Positions 11,778 through 24,302 of a DNA stretch of 64,000 bases are shown piece after piece. The position numbers were made by a program, and so were the translations under genes. Numbering within the stretch: position 1 is the first letter of the stretch; the number at the start of each line of letters is the position of its first letter. Origin of the DNA: Zizania palustris (taxonomy: Eukaryota; Streptophyta; Magnoliopsida; Poales; Poaceae); assembly GCA_019279435.1 (NCBI GenBank), contig JAAALK010000286.1, positions 35,463,712-35,527,711 of the forward strand, in the 5' to 3' direction. Under the pieces are notes generated by a model that ran no database searches, was not told where the DNA came from, and saw only the letters and a program-made list of their open reading frames with translations.

Positions 11778-12840
11778 TTATGTCATTTGCATGTGATGTA
11801 ATGCATCTAACGCATTTGAAAAGGTGCATATAGTTGGCACATAAACTAGATCTCCGTCACACATATGGAAATGCATATTAGATGCATTATTTTCACAAAT
11901 AAAATTATAGAGACACATGGTTGCATCAACAATCATCTTTTGCTTGTCCATTGGATAGCTTGGCATCTTATTACGAATTAGCCACTTCATCTTCTACACT
12001 CCAAAGTTGCGCTCAATGACATTATGTAGATTTGAGTGTAAATAATTAAATAGTTCCTTCTCACCAGTTCGAGGGTCACCTCTCCACCAATTAGGAACAT
12101 GATATCTCTATCATTTGTATGGTGCTAAATAACCTAGTCTATTTGGGTAACCAACATCGATAACATAATATTTTTCTATAACATACAAGTACATAGTTAA
12201 TTTTAATATTCTAAGTTCCAAATCAAATGTTAAAAAAGGTTACAAATGTGTGGTGACCTGATGGTGGGTGTGGAAAGGTTCTTATATCTACCTCTAAAGC
12301 ATGGTCCAATTGATACATATGTGAAAAGCATATCGAAGTCGGCAACCTCCATCACATTTTTTGGGTGGGATTTCTAGATTTGCTAATATATTTAACATAA
12401 TCTCTAGGAGGTGGCGTAGCTAAAATATGTGTACCATCAATAGATACAATACAATTCTTAAAATGCGGTCACATCCTTTTGTCACCACTAATCCTAGTGT
12501 GCGCAGTAGAGAAGTTCATGTCCTTATGATGTATGTAGTCATTAACCATCTTGACTAGGCATTTCAAAACTTTGTTGAACTTCCTACTAATTGTTTCCCC
12601 TGATTGCTTGAATGTGTTTTGAACTGAAGAGTTTGATCTATTTTGACCACGAGTATATAGAAAGATAGCTAGTGATCCCATAGAGTTCATATGCATCGAT
12701 GATTTCAACCCATAATCACTTTCAAGTAAGTCATGCAACATGTAAAAAAGTATTTCATTCATCCTTAACATTCTATGACTCTCTCTTAGACTATTCAAAG
12801 TTTCTTTCAATCAAGCAAAGCTTATAAGTCATGATGTCCT
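11778..12840 (-). pseudogene. PIF/Harbinger transposase pseudogene
   Basis: Minus-strand pieces give an ordered PIF/Harbinger DDE transposase. First comes an N-terminal region at 12469-12810 (LAIFLYTRGQ, TFKQSGETISRKFNKVL), then DGTHI near 12440 holding the first catalytic Asp. YYVIDVGYPNRLGYLAPYK near 12140-12170 carries the second Asp, VIERNFGV near 12010 carries the Glu, and a C-terminal piece at 11778-11990 (MPSYP, MCLYNFICEN) matches the usual ALHNFI region. In-frame stops follow LAPYK and NFGV and the segment after the first Asp is scrambled, so it is not functional. Confidence 0.88.
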
Positions 12841-13039
12841 TGGTTCATTATTGTCAAGATAAGTAGAGTAATACATATCAACAATATAAGATGCAACAAT
12901 TATTGTCATCATCATCATCCTCATCTTCAATATCATTGTCATAATTACTTGTATCTCTTTTGCCTTCACTAGAGGTTATCTAAACAACATGTCACAACAA
13001 GAATTAGCACTAGACAACATGTGTCAACTCTAAATTAAA

Positions 13040-13470
13040 ACAAAAAATATTGAATTGCATAACAAGTTCAGAACAAAATATAGTAATGAGTATCATACAA
13101 TGCATACATAAATTTAGAAGGGTACAATTTAAGGGTAATATTTTCTTGTTTCATCGTAAGCCATAGAAACCTTTCTTTTGGTGTCTCTAGTGTCATAAAC
13201 ATCTCTCTTTCAAACCTCTTGGTTAAAATTTCAGAAGTAACAAAAAATTGTTTTGTTCCAAGCTGTACCACATTCTCGTACTAATATCATAACTACTTTG
13301 ATTGAACATTCCAAGATATCTTCCCTTCTTGCTAATGCATCACAAGAAACACTTGCTTTCTCATTTGTATCAACAATCTTGTCCAAATAATCCTTGAACC
13401 ATTAATTCCCACTTAGCCAAGGCCTTTTCTCTTCTCCTTATCGACATAACGTGATATTTTTTCTTTTCAC
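13040..13470 (-). pseudogene. Myb/SANT-like protein fragment
   Basis: The minus strand encodes short broken pieces (DKIVDTNEKASVSCDAL, ARREDILECSIKV) separated by stops. They recall the C-terminal part of the Myb/SANT-like proteins that often accompany PIF/Harbinger transposases. It lies upstream of the transposase pseudogene on the same strand, where the second Harbinger ORF would be expected. The assignment rests on weak resemblance and context. Confidence 0.4.
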
Positions 13471-13499
13471 ACATGTATAAGGATGAGATTGTCTAACGT

Positions 13500-14050
13500 C
13501 AATGTGCTAGCACTGATCGTGAGATCTGAGAAGAAACCGATCTCAACTCTTTGAGATCAAAGGGAGAGGAGAGGTGTGGTGGCTAGGGTTTGGCAATGAG
13601 AACAACAACCCACGACCTCCATCCTCCTCCCTTTATATAGTGCCTAGGCCCTAATCCTCATTAAAGCCCAACAGATCTATTTTGTTTCGTCTAGACCAGA
13701 ACTTCCAGTTGAGAACCAAAACTTATGGTTTTTTCATTCTGTATCAAATTAATTCCGGACCAGAACTTTCGGCTCACAACCAAAACTTCTGATTTGAAAG
13801 TTCTATATCCGATTTGGAACTTACGGTTCATAACCAGAACTTCTGATTTTGACATACTATTCCCTATTTAATTCAACCCAGAACTTCTGGTTCACAACTG
13901 AAACTTCCAGTTCATCTAGAAAACAAATTCCTAGGTCTGGTTCGAACTTCCGGTCCAATCAGAACTTTTGGAAGCTCCAAAAATCCAGAACTTCTAGTTC
14001 ACAACCGGAACTTCTGATACACCTAGAATTCTCTTGGGCATAATTCCTTT
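13500..14050 (-). mobile_element. Probable copia LTR (minus), rich in AGAACTTC repeats
   Basis: A purine tract followed by AAGGAATT on the minus strand (about 14040-14065) lies between the copia pol remnant and this block, where a 3' LTR is expected. The block holds about ten scattered copies of (C/A)AGAACTTC-like text between 13690 and 14020, and a TATA box (CCTTTATATAGTGCC, + strand text) near 13630. Both boundaries are approximate. Confidence 0.5.
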
Positions 14051-14055
14051 AGTCT

Positions 14056-15378
14056 CCCACTTAGACGAGTGCTAATTCTTGCAATTTTCTTAATCCATCC
14101 CCTTAAGCATGTGATCCGATAGGTTCATATGCAAATGGCTACTCCCCGCAAACCTTTTTTGCCTCGCTGATCAATAGCGGTGCCTAGTAGCACATATTGA
14201 CCCCCGAAAGCATACAAAATCATATTTTCCTCTTAACCTTGACATACTCATGCACCAGTCCCTTTACCACACGACATCAGTCAAGATCAAGGCGAGATTT
14301 GTGCCACCCTTGTTGGTTATCTCGACATTTCACTCGATCAAGTAGTGGATTCAATCATGACTAACTCTTTAGTCATAGTGCCATCGCCATGCACTTTTCC
14401 AATCCAACTATCTCGAGGGGCCTAGATACGTCTCTCTTGTTATTAGGAGGGGTAAATTCCATCTTGACCACTCAAATCCCACGACATGTTTCATAACACA
14501 CCTGAGAACAACCTTGATAACTACATAGTTATGGAATAGCGTTAGGAAGCTTCAAAGTGTACTACTACGCATTCTAGAATCAAATGATGATCTCATGTCT
14601 AAGGACTCTACAGGTACACTATTTGAGATGAAAACAAATGGCACATAATGATAATCTCAATAGTATCTCAAGTGGGTCTATTTAACACTATGGTCACCAA
14701 CATGTGTTCTAGGGACAACGCCCAGCTCAGAAACAAACTTTCTGATCCAAATGACCTCCTTTGCAGCTTCTGAAGCTACAATATACTCAGCCTCTATTGT
14801 AGAATCAACAACCGTCTCTTGCTTGGAACTCTTCCAACTCATTGCGCCTCCATTGAGGTAGAACACAAATCTGGACTACAATCATGAATCATCCTTATTG
14901 ATTTGGATGCTAGCATCGGTGTAACCACTTACAACTAGCTCCTCGTCACCACCATAGACTAGGAAAATATCCTCAGTTCTTCTAAAGTCCTTGAGGATAC
15001 TCTTTACATAGCATGCATACATGATGTAACAAATCGTAGAGACATACAAGATCACACTTATCTTCTCTAGTTCATTAGGTGTCAAAGGACACTGAGTCTT
15101 ACTAAGAGATATACCATGTAACATTGGCAGCAAGTCTTTCTTGCAATTCTACATTTTGAAACATTTTAAAACCTTGTCAATGTACATATTATGGTTTAAT
15201 CTAATTAGCTGCCTTGATCTATCTCTATAGATCTTTATGCCTAAAATGTATGCTGCCTCTCCAAGATCTTTTAATGAGAAACTCTTCTCAATGAAGTCTT
15301 GACAACATCCAACATACGAATGTCATTTTCGATCAGCAATATGTCATCCACATATAAGACCAGAAAAATAAAAGTTTG
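14056..15378 (-). pseudogene. Copia (Tork/Ale-type) RT-RNase H remnant
   Basis: Minus-strand pieces give the end of a copia polyprotein. YVDDILL near 15345 is the RT active site, SGYTDASIQINKDDS is near 14900, and the RNase H region at 14678-14866 has NGGAMSWKSSKQ and STIEAEYIVASEAAKEVIWI. Several stops and frameshifts break it. Downstream, 14056-14677 is non-coding spacer in which I see nothing else. The 5' portion is cut off by the gypsy LTR that starts at 15379. Confidence 0.85.
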
Positions 15379-16467
15379 TGTTGACACCAAGATTTGGTAA
15401 AAGCTCAGGCCCATCAGGAGTGCCGCATGGTAAATAAAAGTCAAAGTAATCTAGTCAAAGGTTAGTCAAAGAAGCCCATCCAGGTGGTTATATATGGCCA
15501 GATATGAAGGAGCCGATAGGGATGAAGGGAAATAGAGACAAATCCAAAATCAATTATGATATCATCATAGTGGACGACAAGTCTCCGGACTATAAATATG
15601 TAACTATTAGCTAGGTTAGAAAGCAAGAAAAAACACAACCAAAAACTATTCTTAGTGCATCGCCACCCTTGGATTCCAAGGTTAATCTCAGTGGGACTTG
15701 GCACTCGGAGCTGGGCTGCATCGCTTTGATCTCCGATGAAGAGGTTAGTCCAGCCACCCCAACAGTCGTATCGGTTGGATTGGTGTTTTTCAAGGATGCA
15801 TCGTATCAATCTCTTGAGGCATCGACTTGGTCAGTGCAATCGTCGATTTATCTTGGTGTGATTGCTAGGTCTAAAGCTGCATCGTTACAATCTCTTAGAT
15901 TGATATGAATTAGGTATTATAGATTGAGGCTTCATCGGTTAAGTTTGATATCTCACTCTATTGTATCTAATTTATGTCATACACCATTCATTTGAATAAA
16001 GCATGCCCGATATGTTGAATTATTATTGACTATCCATGATTAGCAATTGTCTTGGTTAGGTCTAATCTTTCTATTATGATGATTTGATAGTATGGATGTG
16101 TTGTTTGGTATGCTAGATTTAGTTTCTATCAGAGTACAAGCAGATAGGTTATCTTTAATTCCACATTTCATTTTATTTCCATCAAAGGGTATCCATTGGC
16201 CCTTGTGTGTGGGATGTCTATCCTATCGACCGATGGTATTACCAATCCTGAGGATTGGCGCTACTACCAATGTTTCTTTTTATCATCACGGTCATTGGCT
16301 TGGTAGCTGATCGAATTGCTACTAACGTCATTCTTTCTTCCTCCATATCAGTTGCAGGGTCAAACTGATTGGCACGCTTTGAACCCCTTCTTTCTAAGAT
16401 TGTGAAACCTATACTGGAGTTAAGTAGACCTCTCAAGCCACGCGTGTGACCAAGAACGACACCAACA
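15379..16467 (+). mobile_element. 5' LTR of gypsy copy G2
   Basis: The LTR opens TGTTGACACCAAGATTTGG and ends GACACCAACA (1,089 bp). It is homologous to the inverted copy at 4913-5969. It inserted into the copia pol remnant; the 5 bp before it are GTTTG. The 3' LTR of G2 is not in the window, so the target duplication cannot be checked. Confidence 0.88.
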
Positions 16468-16469
16468 TG

Positions 16470-16492
16470 CTTTTTGGCATGCCCGGTGGGAC
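16470..16492 (+). promoter_or_regulatory. Primer binding site region of G2
   Basis: TTGGCATGCCCGGTGGGAC directly follows the LTR, as a tRNA primer binding site should, and recurs next to the inverted LTR at 4913. I did not identify the tRNA. Confidence 0.55.
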
Positions 16493-16512
16493 ACTTTTTA
16501 GACGATTCATCC

Positions 16513-16620
16513 ATGGCGGGAGAAATCGACAACAATTACATCATTCCAGCTACCATAGAGGCTTTTACCGATGAACAAAGGACAAAGATACATGACCATG
16601 TAGAAAACTACCAGAAATTG
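16513..16620 (+). pseudogene. G2 gag, N-terminal piece before the solo LTR
   Basis: An ATG at 16513, shortly after the primer site, opens a frame beginning MAGEIDNNYIIPATIEAF. It runs to 16620, where a solo LTR interrupts it, and the gypsy sequence resumes at 18616 after a duplicated AATTG. I recognise it as gag mainly by position. Confidence 0.6.
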
Positions 16621-18615
16621 TGAGAAACCAATGGTTGGTTTCGGAGTCTGTGATGAGTGATTGACAGATTTTATCCTCTAATTCAAAGGGGTCCCTCCGA
16701 AGGGGTTCGGAGGTTGTTTCACCAAAGGGTTCGGTGGGTCTGTTTGCTCCAGCTGTTGCAGCGGAATGTGCCTGTCGGAGGGGTCCGACAGTACACAATG
16801 ACTTGGTTGTACCGAAGGTTTTGGTACTTTGGGCGGTACACCAGAGTGTGTGCCGAAGGTTGTTTACCCGGAGAGGTCTCCGGGGTACTGGATACACTTG
16901 TCTGTTTGTCTGTGGTGCGCAGGTGACTTCGGAGGCAACGAACGGTTCACAGTAGGTGAACCTGGGTCAAGCGGGAGGCTTGATGCCAGGCGAGCGGGGA
17001 GCTCGGTCACGAAGGCTGTGAAGGGGTCGAGGTGCGCCAGCAGAAGGCAGTAAGTGCGGAGTATGGCTCCGGGTGATGGTACTCCGAGACGAAGTCCTCG
17101 GAGTAGAGGCACTTCGAAGGGTACTCCGAATGGAGTAACTTCGAAGTATGGTGGACTAAGTCCTCAGCAATGAGGCAAGGCGTTCGAAGTGTGCTCCGGA
17201 GGGAGACACTCGAAGGTATACCCGACGAAGGTCTCGGAAGTCGAGGTGCATCGAAGGCATGGTCCGGGTGAGGTCCGTCGAGGAGTGTGCTCGGGGAGAG
17301 ACATTGCGACGAAGTGCTCATGGAATGCTTCATGCAGAGGCCTTGGACGAAGGAGGGACTTCGAAGGGTGGTACTCCAAAGGTGGGGCTTCGGAGTGAGG
17401 CTAACTTCGGAGTGAGGCTGATTTCAGAGTGAGGCTGGCTTCGGAGTGAGGCTGACTTGAGGTACTTCGGCCAGGCATGACTTCGGTACACGGGCTGACA
17501 GAGTTCGAGCTGGGAGAAGCTGCGAAGCCATGGTGGTCCACTCCGGAGATGTTGGTGCGAAGGCCTAAGGGCTTTGAGGGCTTCGAATCAAAATCATCAC
17601 TGTATCGAAGGCTTACTTCGGTGAAGCGAAGCCCGTCAGGCTCAAGGCTTCTCACCAAAGCTACAGCACCCCTCGCGTGCGGAAGGGCTGTCTCCTCTAC
17701 GACGCTGACAAAAGAAGCCTCCGAATAAAGTAGACTACCAGCTGTACCCCATGTTCTGATGAGACAAAACCAGTGTAAACCCTAGGAGTAAAGTAGTCTA
17801 TTCACAGGGCTGAATAGTGCCTATAAATAGTGGAGGCTAGCTAGGTCACATCAACACTTTGAGTAGCCATTTTTGAGGTCCTGTGCTAGCCGCCACATAC
17901 TTTGTATTCAGATATGTGAGTTCATTTTGTGTTCCCATTTCAAGCAATGAAGCTTTGATTCTGTTTTCATTTATTGCTTGAACTTGTATGCATACTTCTC
18001 TACATGCTTTGGTCTCTCCGTGTCTCACTTCTTTTGAGTTGAGTTTGTGCACTGAATCTTTTCTGGAGAAGTGTGTGAGAAGCCTGTTTGAGTGAAGTGT
18101 GTGCTTTTCAGTGTTTGTTCGCTTTGTGTAAACTAGAGGCAAGACCTCTCTGATTACTAGCGAAGCACTGTTCTTGGCTTTGATCGAAGCCCGTTTTCTT
18201 CCCTTGTCGAAGTCCTTTGCGAAGTTTGTTCAGTGTGCGTTTAGACCTTCGAAGTACGAAGCCTAGCACCAGTTCTTGTTGCTGAGTATTTGGTCGAAGT
18301 CCGCAGAGGGAAGTTTGCTCTTGCGAAGGGTGAACTGCGAAGCCTGCTCGAAGGCACCCCGTGTGCGGAGCCTGCACTGACTTAGCAGAGCAGAATTTTT
18401 GGAGTTGTGGGTGGAGCGAAGTCTTCTTGGCTTCAAACTTTTACTCCTTGTGAAGCTTGTTTTGGGAGCTGTGAAATACCTCCGAACCAGAACTTCGAAG
18501 GGTGTGTTCGAAGCCTGTTCCGCAGAAGACAGAATTAAAACAGAAGGCTATTTTTAGTCTAAAATTTTAAAAAGCTCCCATTCACCCCCCTCTGGTCGCC
18601 GTTTCCGATCCAACA
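16621..18615 (+). mobile_element. Solo Sirevirus-like LTR with AATTG target duplication
   Basis: A 1,995-bp LTR opens TGAGAAACC and ends TCCAACA. AATTG occurs directly before it (16616-16620) and after it (18616-18620), so it is a complete insertion reduced to one LTR inside G2 gag. It has a TATA box near 17820 (GCCTATAAATAGTGG) and many CTTCGAAG/CTCCGAAG motifs. Open frames inside it are incidental. Its closest relative here is the LTR at 35681-37689. Confidence 0.93.
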
Positions 18616-21600
18616 AATTGTGTCTCGAGGCATTCAACATGACCTGATATAGCCCCATATAGATAAATCAATTGTCAAAGCCAACCCTGGCCGGGGAGAT
18701 TGTCCAATGGACTGAGAGTCCTTGGATCAGTTTTCAAGAAGCCATCGACAACGCTCTCCATCACGCTCTCATTAATCAGTCTGAGGTATTGATCAATACA
18801 TTACATGGGCTCATCAAGAAGAATGTTGATGGCACGATAGCTCAGGAGCCATTGCAAGGTCTAGTGTACTTTCCCGTCAACCATCCTCACATACTTCAAA
18901 ATCCTTAGCACACTCGGCCAACACCACCGCCACAAGGGCCGATGAGGCAGGATCCACTGAACACTTCATTAAGTGTTGAAGGGAGCATGACGACCCCATT
19001 ACCTACCCCTCTGCTCCAATGGATAGGTAGGCAGGATCCATCATAAAACATGTACATCTTCAGGAGGGGCATGCCGCCATCGCAGCCTTCGGTTGCACCA
19101 CAGGGGGCGATTAGGCAAGAAGTGCCCCAACTCACGTACGGAGTCACAAGGAATATGCTGCCCAATCTTGTGCCGCCAAGGGGGATACCCGACGGCATCC
19201 CCTAAGGATACCATTAGACCACGTACTACAGAGCACCACCTTATACCAATGAAGAACAACATAGATACAATGTTGTTTGGCTGGATCAGTACCAATAGGC
19301 TCCAATGACTGACCGATATCCCATGTCGAACCAGCAGGAGGATGATTGGGTGAACCAGATCACTGAAGTTATTCGAGACCAATTTGTGCTCAAGCCCAAG
19401 GACCAGACGTACATGTATCGGCGTCCGTACCTAGAGTGGTTCGATCGGGTGCCATTTACAAGATGATACAAGATTCCTGATTTCACCAAGTTCTCGGGGC
19501 AAGACTCGGTCTCCACAATCGAGCACATTAGCTGTTTTTTCACCCAGTGTGCGGAGGCATCGACCGATGAGGCACTTAAGGTCTGATTATTCCCGCTATC
19601 ACTATTGGGATCGGCCTTCGCTTGGTTCTCGTCATTACTAATGAACTCTATCAGAGGATGGGTAGATTTGGAAAAGAAATTTCACAAGTATTTCTTCGCC
19701 GGCATACACGAGATGAAACTCACTAACTTAAAATCAGTAAAGCAAAGGATGGATGAGTTAGTACAAGAGTATGCATAGAGGTTCCATGACGTGAGAAGAA
19801 GATGCTACAACCTGAACCTCATTGATGCACAATTAGCTGAGTTGGCATTCCAAGGACTCCTAAACCTTATAAAGGAAAGATTTTCATCACTGGAGTTCGA
19901 GAGCCTTTCACACTTGGTATAGAGGGTATTGGCACATGAGAATTGATTCCACGGAGCGAGAAGGGAAAAATATCAAAAGAAAGTTGCATATACTCAGGTA
20001 TACCCTTCGCAATCTGACGAGGATAGCGAGTTCGATGTAGAAGTCGGGCTAGCCGAATGGTCTAGAAACAAGAAGAAGATCGTATGTCCTTGGGTGAAAG
20101 CGTCTGATAAGGAGAAAAAATATGATTTTGATATCAGTAAAGCCAATAGGATATTTGACTTCCTACTCAAGGAGAAGTTAATTCAACTGCAACCCAATCA
20201 TGTGATACCGTTTGTCGATGAGCTGAAGAAAAAGAAGTACTATAAGTGGCACAATTCCACATCACACCATACTAAAAATGCAAAGTATTCAGACAACAGA
20301 TTTAGTTGGTTGTGGATCAAGTCCAAATCAAGTTTGACTATAGGAAGAAGCCGATGAACATCGATGGGCATCCTTTCTTGGTCAACATAGTGCATGCGCA
20401 CCATGCCAGCAATTGGCGCACGAAGAAGAATAGGCATACCAACAAGAGTCGGATCTCATCATCAAACCTGGTCGATAATTACAAGAGAAAGTCAAGGGAA
20501 GATATAGGAAGTGAGGATGATTTGGACTACTAACAGTTCAACCCCCACTGGAATTGTGAGTTCTTAAGGTTTTGTTGGAATGAGGGATTGTGCTTTCCAT
20601 CACTAGATAATTGTCCTAATTGTGGCGACGACAGAAGTAGGTGGAGGAATGATTATAGCCCCCATAGCAATAGAGCAAAGTCATGCGATCAAGGAAGGAT
20701 AGTCATTCGTCAGAAAGGCTACCACCGTTAAGGCCATTAGTACTTGAGAGGCTCGGCCCCATCAATGCCAAAGAGAGTGACCGATCGGTTGATGACAGTA
20801 CCATTATGGGAAAGCCACAATGTTGTCCCACTGGAATCTTCATGAAGAATCAAAAGAGAAGGGTGCAACAGTTGCTACAGAAAGAGCTGAGGGAATTAGA
20901 TCATGAAGTTAAGGCTGATCGTCCAAGGATCAAGAGCGAATGGTGAATTAAAGAGAAGGTCGATCACGATGACAGGAGAGACGCAGGGGTAAACATGGTG
21001 TTCTTTCTCCCTGTGGAATATCAGGCCACTCCCAATAATAATGATGAACTTGAAGACCTTGGGCATCGGCACCTGATACCTCTCTATGTTAGAGGACTGG
21101 TCAACGGAAAGTCAATGTCCAAAATGATGATAGATGGAGGAGTCGCTATTAACTTGATGTCGTATGCCACCTTCCGCGAGCTGAGGAAGGGGCCAGAGGA
21201 CCTCATTAAACCCAATATGGTGTTGAGGGACTTTGGCGGTAACTCGTTAGAAACGATGGTGGTGCTAAATGTAGAATTGACAGTTGGGAGTAAAACAGTG
21301 ATGACCACATTCTTCATCATAGAAGGAAAAAGATCCTACAGTCTCCTACTAGGGCACGATTGGATTCACGCAAATTGTTGCGTCCCGTAGACAATGCATA
21401 CAAGTCTCGTACAATGGGTCGGTGATCAAGTGGAAATCATCCCCACTAATAAATCGGTTAACATGGCAATAGCCGATTTATTGGTGTGAGAAATGGAAGG
21501 GGTCGATTGCCTATCAAGCAAAGCCTGAGACGATGACTTTCTTGGGGTGTCATGCGATAGAATCAAACTAGTTAGCAATGAACAGACCAAGCTCACCTTG

Positions 21601-21631
21601 TGAATATATCATCGATGAAGAAGAGGGTAAA
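18616..21631 (+). pseudogene. G2 gag and protease (gypsy), broken
   Basis: This continues G2 after the solo LTR. The retrotransposon gag domain lies at about 19540-19920 (SAFAWFSS, GWVDLEKKFHKYFFAGIHEMKL), followed by DVEVGLAEWSRNKK and a Cys-rich segment with CPNCGDD near 20610-20640. An aspartic protease domain lies at 20995-21390, with MIDGGVAINLMSYATF near 21130 and LLLGHDWIHANCCV near 21345. Stops interrupt gag near 19585, 19778 and 19920 and follow the protease at 21388. The pol RT, RNase H and integrase are absent here. A copia LTR cuts in at 21632. Gag here would form capsids and the protease would process the polyprotein, but this copy cannot make either intact. Confidence 0.88.
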
Positions 21632-23366
21632 TGTAGGACTGAAACAGGCGACTTGAGGGGGGTAAATAGGCGTCTCAACAAATTCTTTCGAATTGATGGC
21701 CTTATCTAAACATCCAATGTTCCTCTAAAAGAACAAGACGAAGCAAATAAACTTTCACAGCAAAATTCCAGACAAAGCTAGTGTTATCACTCTCCTATTA
21801 TATATGATATGATGTGACAGTCTGAGAGATCACAAGCACTAAAAATACTCTAGCCTTCAAAAATAAACCAATGTCCTGATTGAAAAGACACTAGTACTGA
21901 GTGCGCAAGGCAGATTAAAAGTTCTCATAGATCAAACGACTGATCAACAAATATTCCACCAAATGACAGATAATTCATCAAGCACATGCAAATCATCCAC
22001 ATATCACAAACAGTTCATAAGTACGAGAAACACACAAGTAAAATGTCACAGTTCAAAGGCATTTAAACAAATACATGGCATGCACTTGGATTCATGGATA
22101 TATCAATAAACATGTATGTATCAAACTGAAATAAACCTGCTTGCAATTATCTTAACCAAAAACAGAACAATCACTGATTTAATTTGCAAAGCACGAGGAT
22201 CGAGAAAAGTATGATTACTATGCGGCCTTGTTCCTATGCTGCTGCATCGCCCCTGCGCTTGGTACAGGATCCCACCGCTGCCTTTGTGCGAGTGACCCTG
22301 CCTCGCTTGCTCCGCCTGCTCGGCCTCCTCGTGTCGCCAACAGCGCCGCTTGCCCTAGTGCCGAGTGCGCCGCCTCAGCACATGAACCGCTGCTGCCTCT
22401 CAGCAGAGCCCCGAGCGCAAGTCACGCCCACACGAACCGAAGCCTTCCGCAATAAGAAACAGGAGGGAACAGTGGTTCCTCTCAAAAACCGTTGAATATT
22501 AATTCTGTAAGAAAACCGGTGACTGGTTTTTCAGAGAAAGAAAAGACCAAGCACACTGAACTGTCGGCCAGGAAAGTGGAGCAATGATTTCAAAGAATAT
22601 GGGAGGAAATTTCTTAGAATGAAGATAAGAAAAATGGGGAAAGTGAACTCAGATTTTTCATTTGGAATGAGTTGGTTCAAACTCTAGAACTAGGGGGTCT
22701 TTTATAGGCAATTCAAAAATAGGAAAAGACACAAATACCCCTAAGGTTTTTACAAACTCGAAGGGCCACAAGCCTAAAAATATAAAATCCTATCTAAAGG
22801 TAGTTTGTCCTGATTCGAAGCTTTCGTAGCGACTACGGTTCCGCTTTAGGACGCTTGGATCTCGATCCGACAGTTTTGCGCCAAAACCGAAAAAACCTCT
22901 CTAGATTGCCGACACGTGTCACCAATCCACGAACTTGACTGCTGAAAAGTCTCTCCCGCTCTCGATCCCTCGAGTTACCTTGTCATTTGCACTAGCCTCC
23001 CTTTCATTGACTTGGTCAATATGTTGTCTCAATCATCTGTTCGTCCATTTCTTGCTTCATCTCCACGTGTATGACTGAGATCTTCCTCAACTTCACCCGA
23101 AATCCTTGATCGTGTGGCATCAAGCTCCCCGCTTGACCCCAATCACCCGCCGTTGACAATTGACTCACATCTCAACCCTGCACAACATGAGACAAGCAAA
23201 ACACAAATCTCCATACAGAACACACATTGATCCCGTCAGTGAACACAGATGCAATGACAAATCCAGACCATTAAATCAAGCAAACTTGTCAATAACTCAT
23301 CACTGAAATAAAACCACAGGCAATGCCGAGGGAGTGATTGACGCTGGCTGCAAAACAAATGAAATA
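21632..23366 (-). mobile_element. Probable solo copia LTR, minus orientation
   Basis: The plus strand opens TGTAGGACTGAAAC, the complement of a Sirevirus-type LTR end. The first few hundred bases resemble the LTR at 39276, and the far part resembles the start of the LTR at 49852 (both have a TGATGAGT(G/T)ATTGAC block, read on the minus strand here). GTAAA occurs at 21627-21631 and 23367-23371, a likely target duplication. That implies a first dinucleotide of TA instead of TG on the minus strand. The GC-rich block at 22200-22460 is LTR leader, not a gene. The right boundary is the weakest part of this call. Confidence 0.68.
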
Positions 23367-23531
23367 GTAAATGCACACTCTGCAAAGCAGCGTCATGGGC
23401 GAAAGTCAAGGATTTACCGATGGTGGCGGATTTGAGGCTGGCGGAGTCGCTTGACCGGCCCGGGCCCTAGAAGATCGGCACACGACTACATCTGGCGCCT
23501 TGTGTTTGCGCACCGGAGTTTTGACACACTT

Positions 23532-23651
23532 CTAGCTAAGCCATTGCATTGGAGTGGGATCCCCGCTACCCAAGTTGGTAGTGGCTGATATCGACCCATA
23601 TATTATCGGCTTACTGCTCTGGCTCATTGAAGGAGCATTGACATCGTCCTC
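23532..23651 (-). pseudogene. Last exon of an antisense gene in gypsy copy G2
   Basis: On the minus strand an acceptor-like TTCTTTACAG (23652-23661) precedes an open segment beginning EDDVNAPSMSQ and ending PMQWLS with TAG at 23532-23534. G3 has a matching exon on the minus strand near 49158-49280 with shared PSMS, YG, ATxNLG and PTP. The gag-protease of both copies is on the plus strand, so the exon is antisense to the element, like the five-exon gene at 53251-56879. Upstream exons are lost to the LTR at 23771. Confidence 0.65.
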
Positions 23652-23770
23652 CTGTAAAGAAAAGGATTGATCTCCGTGAAGGTCGGGTCCAGTGAGAGGT
23701 AGAAGTGCTTGGAGTGACGTTTGAAAGCACGTTAGCTCATCTCGGACCACCATTTTTTTAAGAGGTTGAG

Positions 23771-24302
23771 TGAGAAACCATATTGAAGAACATGGGTTTT
23801 ATACTCTAGATGTGATGAGTGATTGTCAACGGAAGTCAAGAAGAGAAATGAAGACCTGTTGTGTCTGGGGCGCGTCTGACTCAGGTACACTGGCAGCGAG
23901 CGACAGCCGGGCAGAGGAGCCGTGGAGTCGGGCTAGCCCAATCCGGGTACATGGTCTAGGAGTGGCAGAGGATCCACCGGTCTGTTGACTAAGTTTGACT
24001 CAGGTACACGGGCGGCGAGCGATTGCCGGGCTAAGGAAGCTGTGGAGTCGGGTCGGCCCAATCCGGGTACTCGGTGCAAAGACGGTGGGCGTTTTGTCAG
24101 TTTCGGCGCAAAACTGACAACCGATTATTATTTTGCTTTTAGAATATTAATATTTAGTTTTTAAGTCCAGAATATTTTTATTTGAGTCAGTTGATTTTGC
24201 TAAGGGTATTTTAGTAATTTTGGATTTTATTTTAGAGTTAGTGTAATCTACCCTAGGAGTAAATTAGTCTTTTTCATGTATTAGGAGTCACCTATAAATA
24301 GG
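23771..24302 (+). mobile_element. 5' part of a Sirevirus-like LTR (type A)
   Basis: The piece opens TGAGAAACC and follows the LTR starting at 33674 closely for ~530 bp, through two copies of a ~119-bp repeat (GACTCAGGTACAC at 23878 and 23997), to the TATA region CCTATAAATAGG. There a second LTR (24303) cuts in. The remainder of this LTR does not reappear in the window. Confidence 0.88.

Noticed and set aside
12890..12990. ATCATC-type simple repeat as a regulatory element
   Set aside because: Short low-complexity tract in a degraded transposon region; nothing supports a function.
16657..17728. Many ORFs of 60-110 codons
   Set aside because: All lie inside the solo LTR 16621-18615 with its target duplication; the CGAAG repeats keep several frames open.
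22184..22495. ORF of about 100 codons on the plus strand
   Set aside because: It falls in the GC-rich leader of a minus-strand LTR and has no recognisable domain.
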